From Bacillus sp. 165 (GTDB lineage Bacteria; Bacillota; Bacilli; Bacillales; Bacillaceae_G): a stretch of 64,000 bases of DNA. A program made the translations under genes and the position numbers. Below the pieces are notes generated by a model. The model was not told where the DNA came from and did not search any database. It worked only from the letters and a program-made list of their open reading frames with translations. The stretch is from the NCBI RefSeq assembly GCF_017742235.1, contig NZ_JAGHKQ010000001.1:620001-684000 (forward strand), read 5' to 3'. Each line of letters begins with the position of its first letter. The stretch's first letter is position 1. This document shows, in pieces, positions 10,541 through 19,458 of this stretch.

Positions 10541-11530
10541 TTAGAAAAATAAGGAAATGAACTCTTGCTGTGTTATATTACCAAAATATCTTTGCATTTC
10601 CATATCAGCAAGAGCTGATTGAAATTCATCTTTATCGAACTTCAGACCAATCAGACGCTGCTCAAGTTCTTTCACGTCTTCTACACCAAAAAAGTCTCCA
10701 TAAATTTTACATTCTTCCACAACACCTTTAGTCACTTCCAAACGGACATCGATTTGTCCTACAGGGAAGCGGTGAGAGTGCTGCACATTGAATTTTGGAG
10801 ATTTTCCATAATTCCATTCCCAATTGCGGTAGCGCTCTTCAGACAATTTATAAATAGCTTCCCAATCATTCTCTGTCAACTCATAGGAAGGAATAAGGTC
10901 GTCTGTATTAAAAATTGACTGCAGAAGTAATTGTTTAAACTGCTCAATTGTCACATCTCTTTGTATAAATTCACTAATATTTGCCACACGACTGCGAATA
11001 GACTTAATTCCCTTCGACTGAATTTTATCCAGCTTTACGTTTAAAGCTGAAACAACATCCTCAATCTGAGAATCAAACAATAATGTGCCATGACTGAACA
11101 TTCTTCCTTTAGTGGAAAATTGGGCATTACCAGAGATTTTCCGTCCTTCTGCCAAAATATCGTTACGACCGCTTAACTCTGCTTTTATACCCAGCTTTTG
11201 CAACGCTTCAATAACGGGCTCTGTGAATTTTCTAAAGTTGTGAAAGCTTTCCCCATCATCCTTCGTTATGAAACTAAAGTTTAAGTTTCCCAAATCATGA
11301 TAAACCGCACCGCCTCCAGATAAGCGCCTTACCACATGAATACCTTTTTCTTTCACATAATTTGCATTGATCTCTTCAGCTGTATTTTGGTTCTTCCCGA
11401 TAATTATAGAAGGCTCATTGATATAAAACAGTAAGTATGTTTCATTAACATCTAAATTTTTCAAGCAATACTCTTCAATCGCCAAATTGATTGTTGGATC
11501 TGTGATTCCTTTATTATCAATATAAAGCAT
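10541..11530 (-). CDS. lplJ: Lipoate--protein ligase LplJ
   Basis: A 329-residue enzyme that attaches scavenged lipoate to E2 subunits and GcvH through a lipoyl-AMP intermediate. The signature RRLSGGGAVYHDLGN lies at residues 68-82 and GRNDILAEGRKISGNAQ supplies the carboxylate-binding lysine region. The C-terminal accessory domain is present (full length). It starts nine bases after yhfI and is probably translated from the yhfI-lplJ transcript, as in B. subtilis yhfI-yhfJ. Confidence 0.95.
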   Translation of the reverse strand: MLYIDNKGITDPTINLAIEEYCLKNLDVNETYLLFYINEPSIIIGKNQNTAEEINANYVKEKGIHVVRRLSGGGAVYHDLGNLNFSFITKDDGESFHNFRKFTEPVIEALQKLGIKAELSGRNDILAEGRKISGNAQFSTKGRMFSHGTLLFDSQIEDVVSALNVKLDKIQSKGIKSIRSRVANISEFIQRDVTIEQFKQLLLQSIFNTDDLIPSYELTENDWEAIYKLSEERYRNWEWNYGKSPKFNVQHSHRFPVGQIDVRLEVTKGVVEECKIYGDFFGVEDVKELEQRLIGLKFDKDEFQSALADMEMQRYFGNITQQEFISLFF

Positions 11531-11539
11531 ACGTCTACC

Positions 11540-12274
11540 TCAGCTTTCCCATGTATATCCGCTATGTGCTAGTGTAATTTTACCTTCAAATACTTTACCT
11601 GCCTGCTCTGCTAATTGCTGTATATTCCCCTGATGAGGCAGGTGAGTAAGCAACAGCTCTGTAACTTCTGCTTCTTTCGCAATGCTTCCTGCTTCTTTAC
11701 TATTCATATGACCTATTTTTGCCCCATCCTGATTTTCGTATAAATTGCACTCACAAATAAAAAGATCGGCTCTATTTGCAAAGGAAACAAATTCTGAAAG
11801 ATAGCTGGAATCTGCCGTAAATACTACTGTTTGTTCGCCTCCAGTTATACGCATAGCATAACAAACAGCAGGATGCTTGGTTTTCATAAAAGTAATAGAA
11901 AATGGTCCAATTTGTAAAGCTTCCTCAGGTTTATATGCAATACCTTTTGTATATGGTTCATGCGTCAAAGAGGCGAATCCTTGTTTATCTGCCGCATGTC
12001 CGTAAATAGGCAGTTCCGGCAGCTTATCTCTCCCTAGACTTGTAATAAGGCGCGCATATTGCAATACCCCTATGTCTGCCACATGATCATGATGGTAGTG
12101 CGAAATTAATACAGCATCAAGCTGTTCTGGTGCTATGTATTTTTGCAAGTGTGACAGCACACCGCTGCCGCAATCTATAAGTAATCGAAAGTCATCTTGC
12201 TCAAATAAATATCCTGTTGTAGCTTCACCAGCCTCGGGATATCCCCCCCAGTAACCGACAACTGTAACTTTCAT
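11540..12274 (-). CDS. yhfI: Metallo-beta-lactamase-fold hydrolase, YhfI-like
   Basis: A 244-residue MBL-fold protein. The zinc motif HYHHDH is at residues 59-64, and KTKHPAVCYAMRI, FTADSSY and LTHLPHQ provide the later metal ligands. It resembles RNase Z-like or phosphodiesterase-type hydrolases, but the substrate is unknown. It is first in a two-gene operon with lplJ and divergent from yhfH, with which it shares a 176-base intergenic region. Confidence 0.85.
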   Translation of the reverse strand: MKVTVVGYWGGYPEAGEATTGYLFEQDDFRLLIDCGSGVLSHLQKYIAPEQLDAVLISHYHHDHVADIGVLQYARLITSLGRDKLPELPIYGHAADKQGFASLTHEPYTKGIAYKPEEALQIGPFSITFMKTKHPAVCYAMRITGGEQTVVFTADSSYLSEFVSFANRADLFICECNLYENQDGAKIGHMNSKEAGSIAKEAEVTELLLTHLPHQGNIQQLAEQAGKVFEGKITLAHSGYTWES

Positions 12275-12372
12275 GTGTTCACCCTTTCACCAATACGTCT
12301 TCTGCACTATTCAGTGTTCTCCTTACTTCTTCACTATAATCTATTTTCTAGACATTTTCATCATTTTGATTT

Positions 12373-12418
12373 TTGTTATAAAACAGAAGTTGACATAGTC
12401 AATCTGTTTTAATACAAT
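12373..12418 (+). promoter_or_regulatory. Sigma-A promoter and overlapping palindrome for yhfH
   Basis: TTGACA (12390-12395) and TACAAT (12413-12418) are separated by 17 bases, close to consensus. The -35 lies within an inverted repeat whose outer arms are AAAACAGA and TCTGTTTT and inner arms TTGAC and GTCAA. The motif TGTTATAAAACAG at 12374-12386 recurs in the aceB leader. Confidence 0.75.
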
Positions 12419-12450
12419 ATTATTAATCAGAACTATTGGAGGGGATATAC

Positions 12451-12606
12451 ATGTTAGGTAGCGCAGTAGAATTTTTTAGAAATTTACCACCAAAAGTTTG
12501 TACGGATTGCGGAAAAGAAATTGAAGAACAGCATGAAGCGTATCATAATAAGTGTGATAATTGTATTGATACAGAATATTGGAGTTCAAGCAAAGAAACA
12601 GCATAA
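12451..12606 (+). CDS. yhfH: Small zinc-finger-like protein YhfH
   Basis: A 51-residue protein beginning MLGSAVEFFRNLPPK. It contains CTDC and, after 17 residues, CDNC, a spacing that fits a single zinc ribbon. An excellent GGAGGGG ribosome site and a near-consensus promoter precede it and a strong terminator follows, so this short gene is clearly expressed despite its size. It matches YhfH of B. subtilis in position, divergent from yhfI. Function is unknown. Confidence 0.88.
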   Translation: MLGSAVEFFRNLPPKVCTDCGKEIEEQHEAYHNKCDNCIDTEYWSSSKETA

Positions 12607-12646
12607 AGTAAGCGTACAATTAAATAGATCGGCCTGTATCATACAG

Positions 12647-12683
12647 AAAAAGCCCTGCACATAATAATGCGCAGGGCTTTTGT
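12647..12683 (+). terminator. yhfH terminator
   Basis: Arms AAGCCCTGC and GCAGGGCTT around a loop, then T-run, 40 bases after the yhfH stop codon. Confidence 0.9.
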
Positions 12684-12718
12684 ATAACAACTTTGAACTA
12701 AATTCAATTACAAGATAC

Positions 12719-12747
12719 AAAAAAGCCTAGTAAGTACTTACTAGGCT
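12719..12747 (-). terminator. Terminator overlapping the end of the LacI-type gene
   Basis: Perfect palindrome with arms AGCCTAGTAAGT and ACTTACTAGGCT and a T-run on the minus strand. The TAG stop of the regulator gene is inside the stem. Confidence 0.9.
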
Positions 12748-13754
12748 AACATCATTACAGTATTCATGGTAGATCCCTTTATTTTCAGCTCTAAATCAAA
12801 TTCATGAACTTCTTTTTGTCTATATCGTTTCGTGTGGATTTTTTCTATCATTAATTCAATAACCTTATTTGCCATCTTATCAACAGGCTGACAAACGGTT
12901 GTAATAGTCGGTTCCGTAATTTCTGATAGCAATTGATTATCAAATCCCACTATAGCGAGCTGTTCCGGTACATTCCATTGATGGCGTTTTGCCTCTGAAA
13001 TAATCCCTGCTGCTACCTCATCTCCCCCAGCAAAAACGGCAGTAGGAGATTTTTTCATGCTTGTGATTTTATGGAAAATATTGCGGCCGTCCTCAATTTC
13101 GTAAGCGTTTTCTAAAAATTCGATATACTCTACTTGTTGTTTATATTCGGCCACTGCGCGTAAAAATCCCCTTTTTCTATGCTGAACGACCATGCTCTCC
13201 TCACTGCCGCTGCAAAATAACAATCGGCGATGGCCTTGTTCTAATAAGTGCTTTGTTGCCGTATAAGCACCTTCAATTTGATTGAACTTGACTGTAGGAA
13301 TTTCCGCTTCTTCTGTATATTCATTACATAAAACAATAGGACCATGCTGTAAAAACGGCTCAATTTTACCCCAATCATTTTGCAAAGAGCATAAAATAAT
13401 GCCATCCACTTGCTTAGTAGATAGAAGTTGTAAATATTCAAGTTCTTTTTCAGATGAATATCTTGTTTGACATATAATTAATTTGTAATTGTACTCAGAA
13501 GCAGCCATTTCTAAAGACTCTATTAATTTACTAAAAAAGGGATTGGTCACCCGAGGGACTAACACCGCAATTGTTTCTGTTTTTTGATTTCGTAATCTGC
13601 GCGCTGCTGAATTAGGCACAAACCCAAGCGTATTCATGGCAAGTAACACGCGTTTTTTCTTGTCATCAGATACGTACGGGTGGTTATTAATCACTCTTGA
13701 TACGGTTGTTCTAGATAGCCCCGCTAATTTAGCCACGTCCTCGATTGTTGACAC
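12741..13754 (-). CDS. LacI-family transcriptional regulator
   Basis: A 337-residue repressor-type protein. The N-terminal helix-turn-helix (TIEDVAKLAGLSRTTVSRVI, about residues 3-22) and hinge helix are followed by a periplasmic-binding-like effector domain with PRVTNPFFSKLIESLE and VDGIILCS. No sugar-utilisation genes lie nearby, so its effector cannot be inferred; it is not an obvious CcpA. It may control itself through the cre/LacI-type operator about 25 bases upstream. Confidence 0.88.
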   Translation of the reverse strand: MSTIEDVAKLAGLSRTTVSRVINNHPYVSDDKKKRVLLAMNTLGFVPNSAARRLRNQKTETIAVLVPRVTNPFFSKLIESLEMAASEYNYKLIICQTRYSSEKELEYLQLLSTKQVDGIILCSLQNDWGKIEPFLQHGPIVLCNEYTEEAEIPTVKFNQIEGAYTATKHLLEQGHRRLLFCSGSEESMVVQHRKRGFLRAVAEYKQQVEYIEFLENAYEIEDGRNIFHKITSMKKSPTAVFAGGDEVAAGIISEAKRHQWNVPEQLAIVGFDNQLLSEITEPTITTVCQPVDKMANKVIELMIEKIHTKRYRQKEVHEFDLELKIKGSTMNTVMMLA

Positions 13755-13776
13755 ATTCCTCTCCCCCTAAAAAAAA

Positions 13777-13790
13777 TGAAAGCGTTACCA
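13777..13790. promoter_or_regulatory. cre/LacI-type operator upstream of the LacI gene
   Basis: TGAAAGCGTTACCA matches the cre consensus TGWAANCGNTNWCA at all but one position. It lies 22 bases upstream of the regulator start, fitting CcpA control or autoregulation. Confidence 0.55.
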
Positions 13791-13999
13791 TTGTACATTA
13801 TATATTATGCTTATGTAACTTTCAATCTATTTTTAAGAAAAGTGCTCAACACTCATACTGCTTTCTAAACTCCATGCATCATTCACTAAATATACGTAAA
13901 GGTACATTGTGCTCCCAGCACTTTAAGCTTATATAGCTTGTTTTCTCAAGCTTTAAAACGATCTCGTTAATATATTGTAAAAACATACACTTTCTTTTA

Positions 14000-14036
14000 A
14001 AAAAACAACGGCGAGAGATTACATCTCTGCCGTTGT
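14000..14036 (-). terminator. yhgE terminator
   Basis: Arms ACAACGGC-AGAGAT and ATCTCT-GCCGTTGT on the minus strand followed by a run of seven T. The stem starts inside the last codons of yhgE. Confidence 0.88.
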
Positions 14037-16160
14037 CCCTTGTTTTATATTGTAGCTAGAATAACGCTTATGAAAGATTGTGAAAGTTATAATGGTTGCT
14101 AAAGCCATAGCTGCTATAAACACTAATAAAACACCTATATTTTCCCACATAAAACTGAAATCCCCACTTGAAATGACCGCTTTAAATCCAGAAACAGAAT
14201 ATGCCATCGGCAACCATCCATGAAAGATTTGCAATGATTTAGGAATCAATTCTAACGGGAATGTTCCTGCACTTGTTGATAATTGTAAAACCAAAGTGAT
14301 AATCGCTAAGAAGCGTCCTACGTCACCGAATGCTGTTACTAAAAATTGTACTAATGTTAAGAAAGTGACACTTGTAATAAAGCTGAACAGCATAAACAAT
14401 GAAACACTCTCTACGTTAATACCTAATACCATTAAGAGTATGATGTCTGCTATAAGTGATTGGAGTAAACCTATCCCTAATAATACACCATATTTACTAA
14501 CAAACCAGCTGAAACCAGATTTTGGAGCCCCCACTGTCTCACGTAAAGGAAAAACAATAGAGGTTACTAACGCTCCAACAAACAACCCTATAGATAAGAA
14601 GTACGGTGTAATTCCTGTTCCGTAGTTTGGTACAGGTGCAACTTTATTTGTTTTAATCTCTACCGGCTGCGCAAGCATATTATACTTATCTTTATTCCCT
14701 TTAACTTCACCAGTCTCTTGAGCTGCTTCATTTAATTTATTCGCCAATTCTCCCGTTCCATCGTTGATTTGACCAATACCATCTGTTAATTGACTGGAAC
14801 CTTCCGCCAGCTTTCCAACACCTTCAACCATTTGGATAGAGCCTGTTGATAATTGTCCTAAACCAGATAACAATGCAGCACTTCCGTCCGTCAATTGCTT
14901 TGCACCATTTTGCGCTTCACCAAGCTTACTTCCAAACACCTGAAAGTTTCTCAAAAATTCAGTTTGCCCTTGCTCAAGCTGTGAAATCCCTCCAGCCGCT
15001 TGTACTTGTCCTGCATTCAACTGACTAACCCCTTGTGAAAGCTGAGATACACCCATATTAATATCTTCTGCTTTTTGAGCTAATAAATCAGTTCCATCCG
15101 CAACTTGTTGGCTTCCTGCCACTAGTTCATCAAGTCCTTTTTGTAATGCTTCCTTCTGCTCTTCTGTTAGTATAGAGGAGCCTAAAATGGGTTGAAGCTG
15201 CTCTTGTAATTCTTTTGCGCCGATCACAACTCTTTTGGCTCCCTCATTTGTTGATACAGCTCCAGCCTTCCATTCTGCAACACCTGTTGCTAATTGATCC
15301 GCACCATTTTTTAAATTTTGCGAGCCATTTACGAGCATCGGCATTTTACTTTGCAATTCTTGTAAGCCACCTTGAATTTCTTCTCCACCTTGATATAACT
15401 GACCCTGTGCATTATATAATTGTCCAATCCCGCTTGATAAGTCATTCAATCCGTTTTCTACCTTGAATGACCCTTCAGAAGCGTCATTTAATCCATTTTT
15501 AAATGCAATAGACTTTTCAGCAAGTATCTTTAAATTATCACGAATTTGCTCCGCCCCTGCCTCAGCATCTGCAGACCCTTCATTTAACTTCGTTGCGCCA
15601 TCTCCTGCCTGTGCTAATCCATTTGATACCTCTTTAATAGAATCAAACATTTGCTCCGCATATGTTTCTGTTAATGTGGCAGATATTTCTCCTTTAATTT
15701 TTTCCATTGCAGTGTTTCCCATTTGAGATGATAAAAAATTATAGCTTTCATTTGGAATATATTCTAATTCTAAGTGCTTTGGTTTTTCATCTAACAAGGT
15801 TGTTGCGTTCGAAGAAAAATTTTCTGGGATGCGAACCATCATATAATATTTCCTGTTCTTAAGTCCCTCGCTTCCCTGCTTTTCACTTACAAAATCCCAT
15901 TTAAAATTCGAACTTTCTTTCAATTTATCAACAAAATCTTCTCCAATTTTCAGCTGTTCTCCCTCATATATTGCTCCTTTATCATTGTTTACAACAGCAA
16001 CTGGAAGCTCATCAAGACTCTTGTATGGATCCCAGAATGCCCAGAGAAACATGCCACTGTATAAGATAGGAATAAACAGGACTGCCATAACCGAGATCAA
16101 CAGTTTTTTATTTGTCACAATCGCCGAGAGTTCTTTTCCTAGCAATGTAAATCCTCTCAT
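14019..16160 (-). CDS. yhgE: YhgE/Pip-family membrane protein
   Basis: A 713-residue protein with one N-terminal membrane segment, a long extracellular region and about five C-terminal membrane segments (ABC-2-type permease fold). The extracellular part (about residues 190-490) is built of repeats of the form GxxQLxxGxxxLxxG, typical of YhgE/Pip and ESX-linked YueB-like proteins. Pip of Lactococcus is a phage receptor; in Bacillus the role is unclear. Start M at 16160 has AAGGAGAGG upstream. It follows the TetR gene yhgD, its probable repressor. Confidence 0.9.
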   Translation of the reverse strand: MRGFTLLGKELSAIVTNKKLLISVMAVLFIPILYSGMFLWAFWDPYKSLDELPVAVVNNDKGAIYEGEQLKIGEDFVDKLKESSNFKWDFVSEKQGSEGLKNRKYYMMVRIPENFSSNATTLLDEKPKHLELEYIPNESYNFLSSQMGNTAMEKIKGEISATLTETYAEQMFDSIKEVSNGLAQAGDGATKLNEGSADAEAGAEQIRDNLKILAEKSIAFKNGLNDASEGSFKVENGLNDLSSGIGQLYNAQGQLYQGGEEIQGGLQELQSKMPMLVNGSQNLKNGADQLATGVAEWKAGAVSTNEGAKRVVIGAKELQEQLQPILGSSILTEEQKEALQKGLDELVAGSQQVADGTDLLAQKAEDINMGVSQLSQGVSQLNAGQVQAAGGISQLEQGQTEFLRNFQVFGSKLGEAQNGAKQLTDGSAALLSGLGQLSTGSIQMVEGVGKLAEGSSQLTDGIGQINDGTGELANKLNEAAQETGEVKGNKDKYNMLAQPVEIKTNKVAPVPNYGTGITPYFLSIGLFVGALVTSIVFPLRETVGAPKSGFSWFVSKYGVLLGIGLLQSLIADIILLMVLGINVESVSLFMLFSFITSVTFLTLVQFLVTAFGDVGRFLAIITLVLQLSTSAGTFPLELIPKSLQIFHGWLPMAYSVSGFKAVISSGDFSFMWENIGVLLVFIAAMALATIITFTIFHKRYSSYNIKQGTTAEM

Positions 16161-16232
16161 ATATTTCCTCTCCTTAAAATAATTGACCATTTTGTTCATT
16201 TAGTCATTTTAGTGATAAGAATAAGGACTATC

Positions 16233-16805
16233 TCATTTAGACAATCCTTTTAGCAAGTAAAGCTGAAACAACTCTGCAATTTTTTCTTTTTCAAGCGGCT
16301 TGCGATTCTTTTCCCAATCAAAAATGAGTGCAATGTATAGACGAAGCATTACAAAAGCAGTAAGCTCTGGATCACATGGTTGGATTTCCCCTTTTTGAAT
16401 GGCTATTTCAAGTTTTTCTTTTATAAAAGAAATTACTTCAGTATCAATTTTTTGCAGTACTGCCTGAACTGTAGGAGTTCCAACCTCTTTTTCTTCTTGA
16501 AACAATTTAATAGTAAGCTGGTGATCTTTACGAAATTCCAAAATACTATATAGAGCACGATGCACATTTTCAAAAAACGGTAACCGTGGATCAATAGCAT
16601 TTTCTGCCACAAGCTTCATTTCACAAATCAAGTTAGAAACAATATCGTCGAACAATTCTTCTTTATTTTTGAAAAACGTATAAATCGTGCCTTTCCCTAC
16701 ATTGGCCATCTTTGCGACTTGATCCATTGTTGTTGCTTTGTACCCAAACAAAGCAAACGACTTAGTAGCTGCTTCTATAATGGAGCGTTTTCGATCAATT
16801 GTCAG
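16233..16805 (-). CDS. yhgD: TetR-family repressor YhgD, apparent CTG start
   Basis: A TetR-type regulator of about 190 residues. The helix-turn-helix is TTMDQVAKMANVGKGTIYTFF, followed by KNKEELFDDI. The first ATG in frame (16700s) or the TTG at 16751 would remove helix 1 of the DNA-binding domain. In-frame sequence continues upstream as TIDRKRSIIEAATKSFALF, and a GGAGGTG site lies six bases before an in-frame CTG at 16803-16805, with a TGA stop just before. The likely start is therefore CUG (or ATT two codons later). It is upstream of yhgE on the same strand. Confidence 0.85.
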   Translation of the reverse strand: MTIDRKRSIIEAATKSFALFGYKATTMDQVAKMANVGKGTIYTFFKNKEELFDDIVSNLICEMKLVAENAIDPRLPFFENVHRALYSILEFRKDHQLTIKLFQEEKEVGTPTVQAVLQKIDTEVISFIKEKLEIAIQKGEIQPCDPELTAFVMLRLYIALIFDWEKNRKPLEKEKIAELFQLYLLKGLSK

Positions 16806-17016
16806 AGCTCACACCTCCAGAAATAACTGAATGGACATTTTGGTCATTTAGTATGAACGTATTTTATCACATAAGAACATACAATGCAATTTTATATTCC
16901 AACCTAACCGCCCTTGTTCGCTTTCCCTTCTGCTATAGCCTCTCACATTTCCTCGCTAGAACAATCTGTGTATAGCATACACAAGGTTTCCTTCGTTGGA
17001 TACCCTTTTGTAATTC

Positions 17017-17050
17017 AAAAAAACCCCTACCGCATTTGCAATAAGGGTCT
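17017..17050 (-). terminator. hemEHY operon terminator
   Basis: Hairpin with arms based on ACCCTTATTGC and GCGGTAGGGGT on the minus strand, then seven T. Five bases after the hemY stop. Confidence 0.8.
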
Positions 17051-17054
17051 TATT

Positions 17055-18482
17055 TTATTGTACTGCAGCCTCTTTTTGTTCAAATAACAAATAATCTAAC
17101 ACATATTTAACAGCTGCCTCACCTTGATCAATACAATCTGGTAATCCAGTACCCGCATAAGAGCTTCCTGCAAAGTATATACCTGGCAGCTCTCGATTGA
17201 TAAATTTTTTGAGCTTTTCCATTCTCTCTTTATGACCAATTGTATATTGTGGCATAGCGTCCTTCCACCTGCTTACTACCGCAAATTCAGGCTCCGCTGT
17301 AATATCCATTATTTTGTTCAAATCTTCTAATACTAATTTTATAATTTCATCATCCGGCTGCTCCACAATTGCTTCGTCCCCCGGTCTACCAACATAACAA
17401 CGAAGCAATACTTTATCTGCCGGCGTTGTATGAGGCCACTTTTTATGTGTCCATGTACATGCGGTGATAGTATAATCACTGTTTCGCGACACAACAAAAC
17501 CTGTACCATCGATATCCTTTTGAATAGCACTTACTGGAAACGCAAGCGCGACGTTTGCTACTGAAGTAGCAGGCATCCGTCTAAAAAAAGATAGTTCCTT
17601 ATACTGGGAAAACATTGTTGGTAACGCAGTATGTGGAGTTGCCACAATAACTGCATCTGCCTCTATCGTTTTTCCATTACTGAGAGTAACAGTGTATTCC
17701 AGCCCCCGTTTAATGACTTTTTCAACACGTGTACTTTTCAAAATCGTACCTTCCGTCAATCTTTCTTCCACTGCTTCCACTAACGATTGCAATCCTTTTG
17801 TCAATGTAAGGAAGATGCCTTTCGGCTTTATATCCTTAGACTTTGGCGGAGCTAGTGTGCGCATCCCAGCAACGATACTTCTGTGCTCTTGCTCAACATG
17901 ATAAAACTGCGGAAACGTAGCCATGAGACTCATTTGATCAATATCTCCGGCATAAATCCCGGAAAGAAGCGGCTCAATTAAATTTTCCACCACTTCATTT
18001 CCAAGCCTCCTTCTAAAAAACTCCCCGAGTGATTGATCTGATTTTGGCTTGGAACGGGGCAGCACAAAATCAAAACCCGCACGAATCTTGCCAACTGGAG
18101 AAAATAAGCTAGAAAACAGAAACGGAGTAACTTGAGTAGGGATCCCCATCATCGACCCTTGCGGAATTCCGTGCAATTGACCATTCACAAGAACATACGA
18201 TTTACCAGCCGTATTGTTCACAAGGGTATCCCCTAGACCTACTTCTCGAACCAAACGTGCTGCACTTTCTTTTCTCTCCAAAAATGAGTCCGGTCCTCTC
18301 TCAATCACATATCCTTCACGTTGTATGGTTTGAATTTTCCCGCCTAGCTTCGCGGATGCCTCAATTAAGGTCATATCAATAGGTAAGTTCTTTTGTTTCG
18401 CTTCTTTTTGCAGATAATAGGCCGCAGTAATTCCTGCTATCCCACCGCCGATAATGACGATACGCTTTTTTTCCCTGTTCAT
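17055..18482 (-). CDS. hemY: Coproporphyrinogen/protoporphyrinogen oxidase HemY (CgoX)
   Basis: A 475-residue FAD enzyme that oxidises coproporphyrinogen III to coproporphyrin III in the Gram-positive heme route. The dinucleotide motif IIGGGIAGITAAYYL is at residues 10-24, and the C-terminal FAD segment FAGSSYAGTGLPDCI is present. It is last of hemE-hemH-hemY, 25 bases after hemH. Confidence 0.96.
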   Translation of the reverse strand: MNREKKRIVIIGGGIAGITAAYYLQKEAKQKNLPIDMTLIEASAKLGGKIQTIQREGYVIERGPDSFLERKESAARLVREVGLGDTLVNNTAGKSYVLVNGQLHGIPQGSMMGIPTQVTPFLFSSLFSPVGKIRAGFDFVLPRSKPKSDQSLGEFFRRRLGNEVVENLIEPLLSGIYAGDIDQMSLMATFPQFYHVEQEHRSIVAGMRTLAPPKSKDIKPKGIFLTLTKGLQSLVEAVEERLTEGTILKSTRVEKVIKRGLEYTVTLSNGKTIEADAVIVATPHTALPTMFSQYKELSFFRRMPATSVANVALAFPVSAIQKDIDGTGFVVSRNSDYTITACTWTHKKWPHTTPADKVLLRCYVGRPGDEAIVEQPDDEIIKLVLEDLNKIMDITAEPEFAVVSRWKDAMPQYTIGHKERMEKLKKFINRELPGIYFAGSSYAGTGLPDCIDQGEAAVKYVLDYLLFEQKEAAVQ

Positions 18483-18507
18483 CAGCTGCTCCTCCTCTGC
18501 TATATCA

Positions 18508-19440
18508 CTAAACGGTATGAACCTTATTCATTACAACATCTGCCAAACATGCAATAAACTCCTCTTGCGCATTCGGCATTTCAGGACGATAATAACTTGC
18601 TCCTATCTTGTCCGTTACCGCTTTACACTCAATATCATTGTCATATAATACTTCTAGATGATCTGCAACAAATCCCACTGGAATATATACAAATGCTTTA
18701 TACCCCTGTTTTTCAAACAGTTCCTGAGTTAGATCCTGAACATCAGGTCCAATCCATGGATCAGGAGTATTTCCCGCACTTTGCCAGCCTACTTGATATT
18801 CTTTGATTCCTGCCGCTTCCGCAATTAAATCAGCTGTTTCTTGTAATTGACTTGGATACGGGTCACCCATTGTAATAATTTTTTCCGGCAAGCTGTGTGC
18901 AGAAACAATAAGAACTGAACTATCACGTTCTTCTTCTGTCATACTTGCGTAGGTTTCCTTTACTTTGGTTGCCCAATATTGAATAAACTTTGGATGTTTA
19001 TACCAGCTTTCAATATCATAAATAACAGGGCCGCCTATTTTCTCAGTCTCTTCTTTTGCACGTCCGTTATACGACTTGACACTAAAAGTAGAATAATGAG
19101 GTGCAAGTACAAGGCTAACCGCTTCCTCAATACCATCTTCCTTCATCTGTTGCACAGCATCTTCTACAAACGGCTCAATATGCTTTAAACCTAAATACAT
19201 CTTAAACTCAATTTCATTTTGTATCATATTCAGCTTTTGCTCTAGCTGCTCCGCTTGTTCAAGCGTAATTCTAGCAAGCGGAGAGATACCTCCAATTGCT
19301 TGATAACGTTCTGTCAGCTCATTCAGCATTTCCGGACTCGGCTTACGCCCTCTGCGAATGTGTGTGTAATAACGTTCAATATCTTCTTCCTTATACGGCG
19401 TTCCATATGCCATTACAAGCAGACCCATTCGTTTTTTCAT
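18508..19440 (-). CDS. hemH: Coproporphyrin III ferrochelatase HemH (CpfC)
   Basis: A 310-residue ferrochelatase. It inserts iron into coproporphyrin III. Features include [10 protein letters not shown] near the start, SAHSLPEKI with the catalytic His, and the late segments [19 protein letters not shown]. Soluble, of the Bacillus type. It starts 18 bases after hemE and precedes hemY. Confidence 0.96.
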   Translation of the reverse strand: MKKRMGLLVMAYGTPYKEEDIERYYTHIRRGRKPSPEMLNELTERYQAIGGISPLARITLEQAEQLEQKLNMIQNEIEFKMYLGLKHIEPFVEDAVQQMKEDGIEEAVSLVLAPHYSTFSVKSYNGRAKEETEKIGGPVIYDIESWYKHPKFIQYWATKVKETYASMTEEERDSSVLIVSAHSLPEKIITMGDPYPSQLQETADLIAEAAGIKEYQVGWQSAGNTPDPWIGPDVQDLTQELFEKQGYKAFVYIPVGFVADHLEVLYDNDIECKAVTDKIGASYYRPEMPNAQEEFIACLADVVMNKVHTV

Positions 19441-19458
19441 TTTGTGACTACCCCTTTA

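Noticed and set aside
14019..16160. Prophage region, suggested by the phage infection protein name of YhgE/Pip
   Set aside because: YhgE is a chromosomal membrane protein family; no phage structural, integrase or lysis genes are present.
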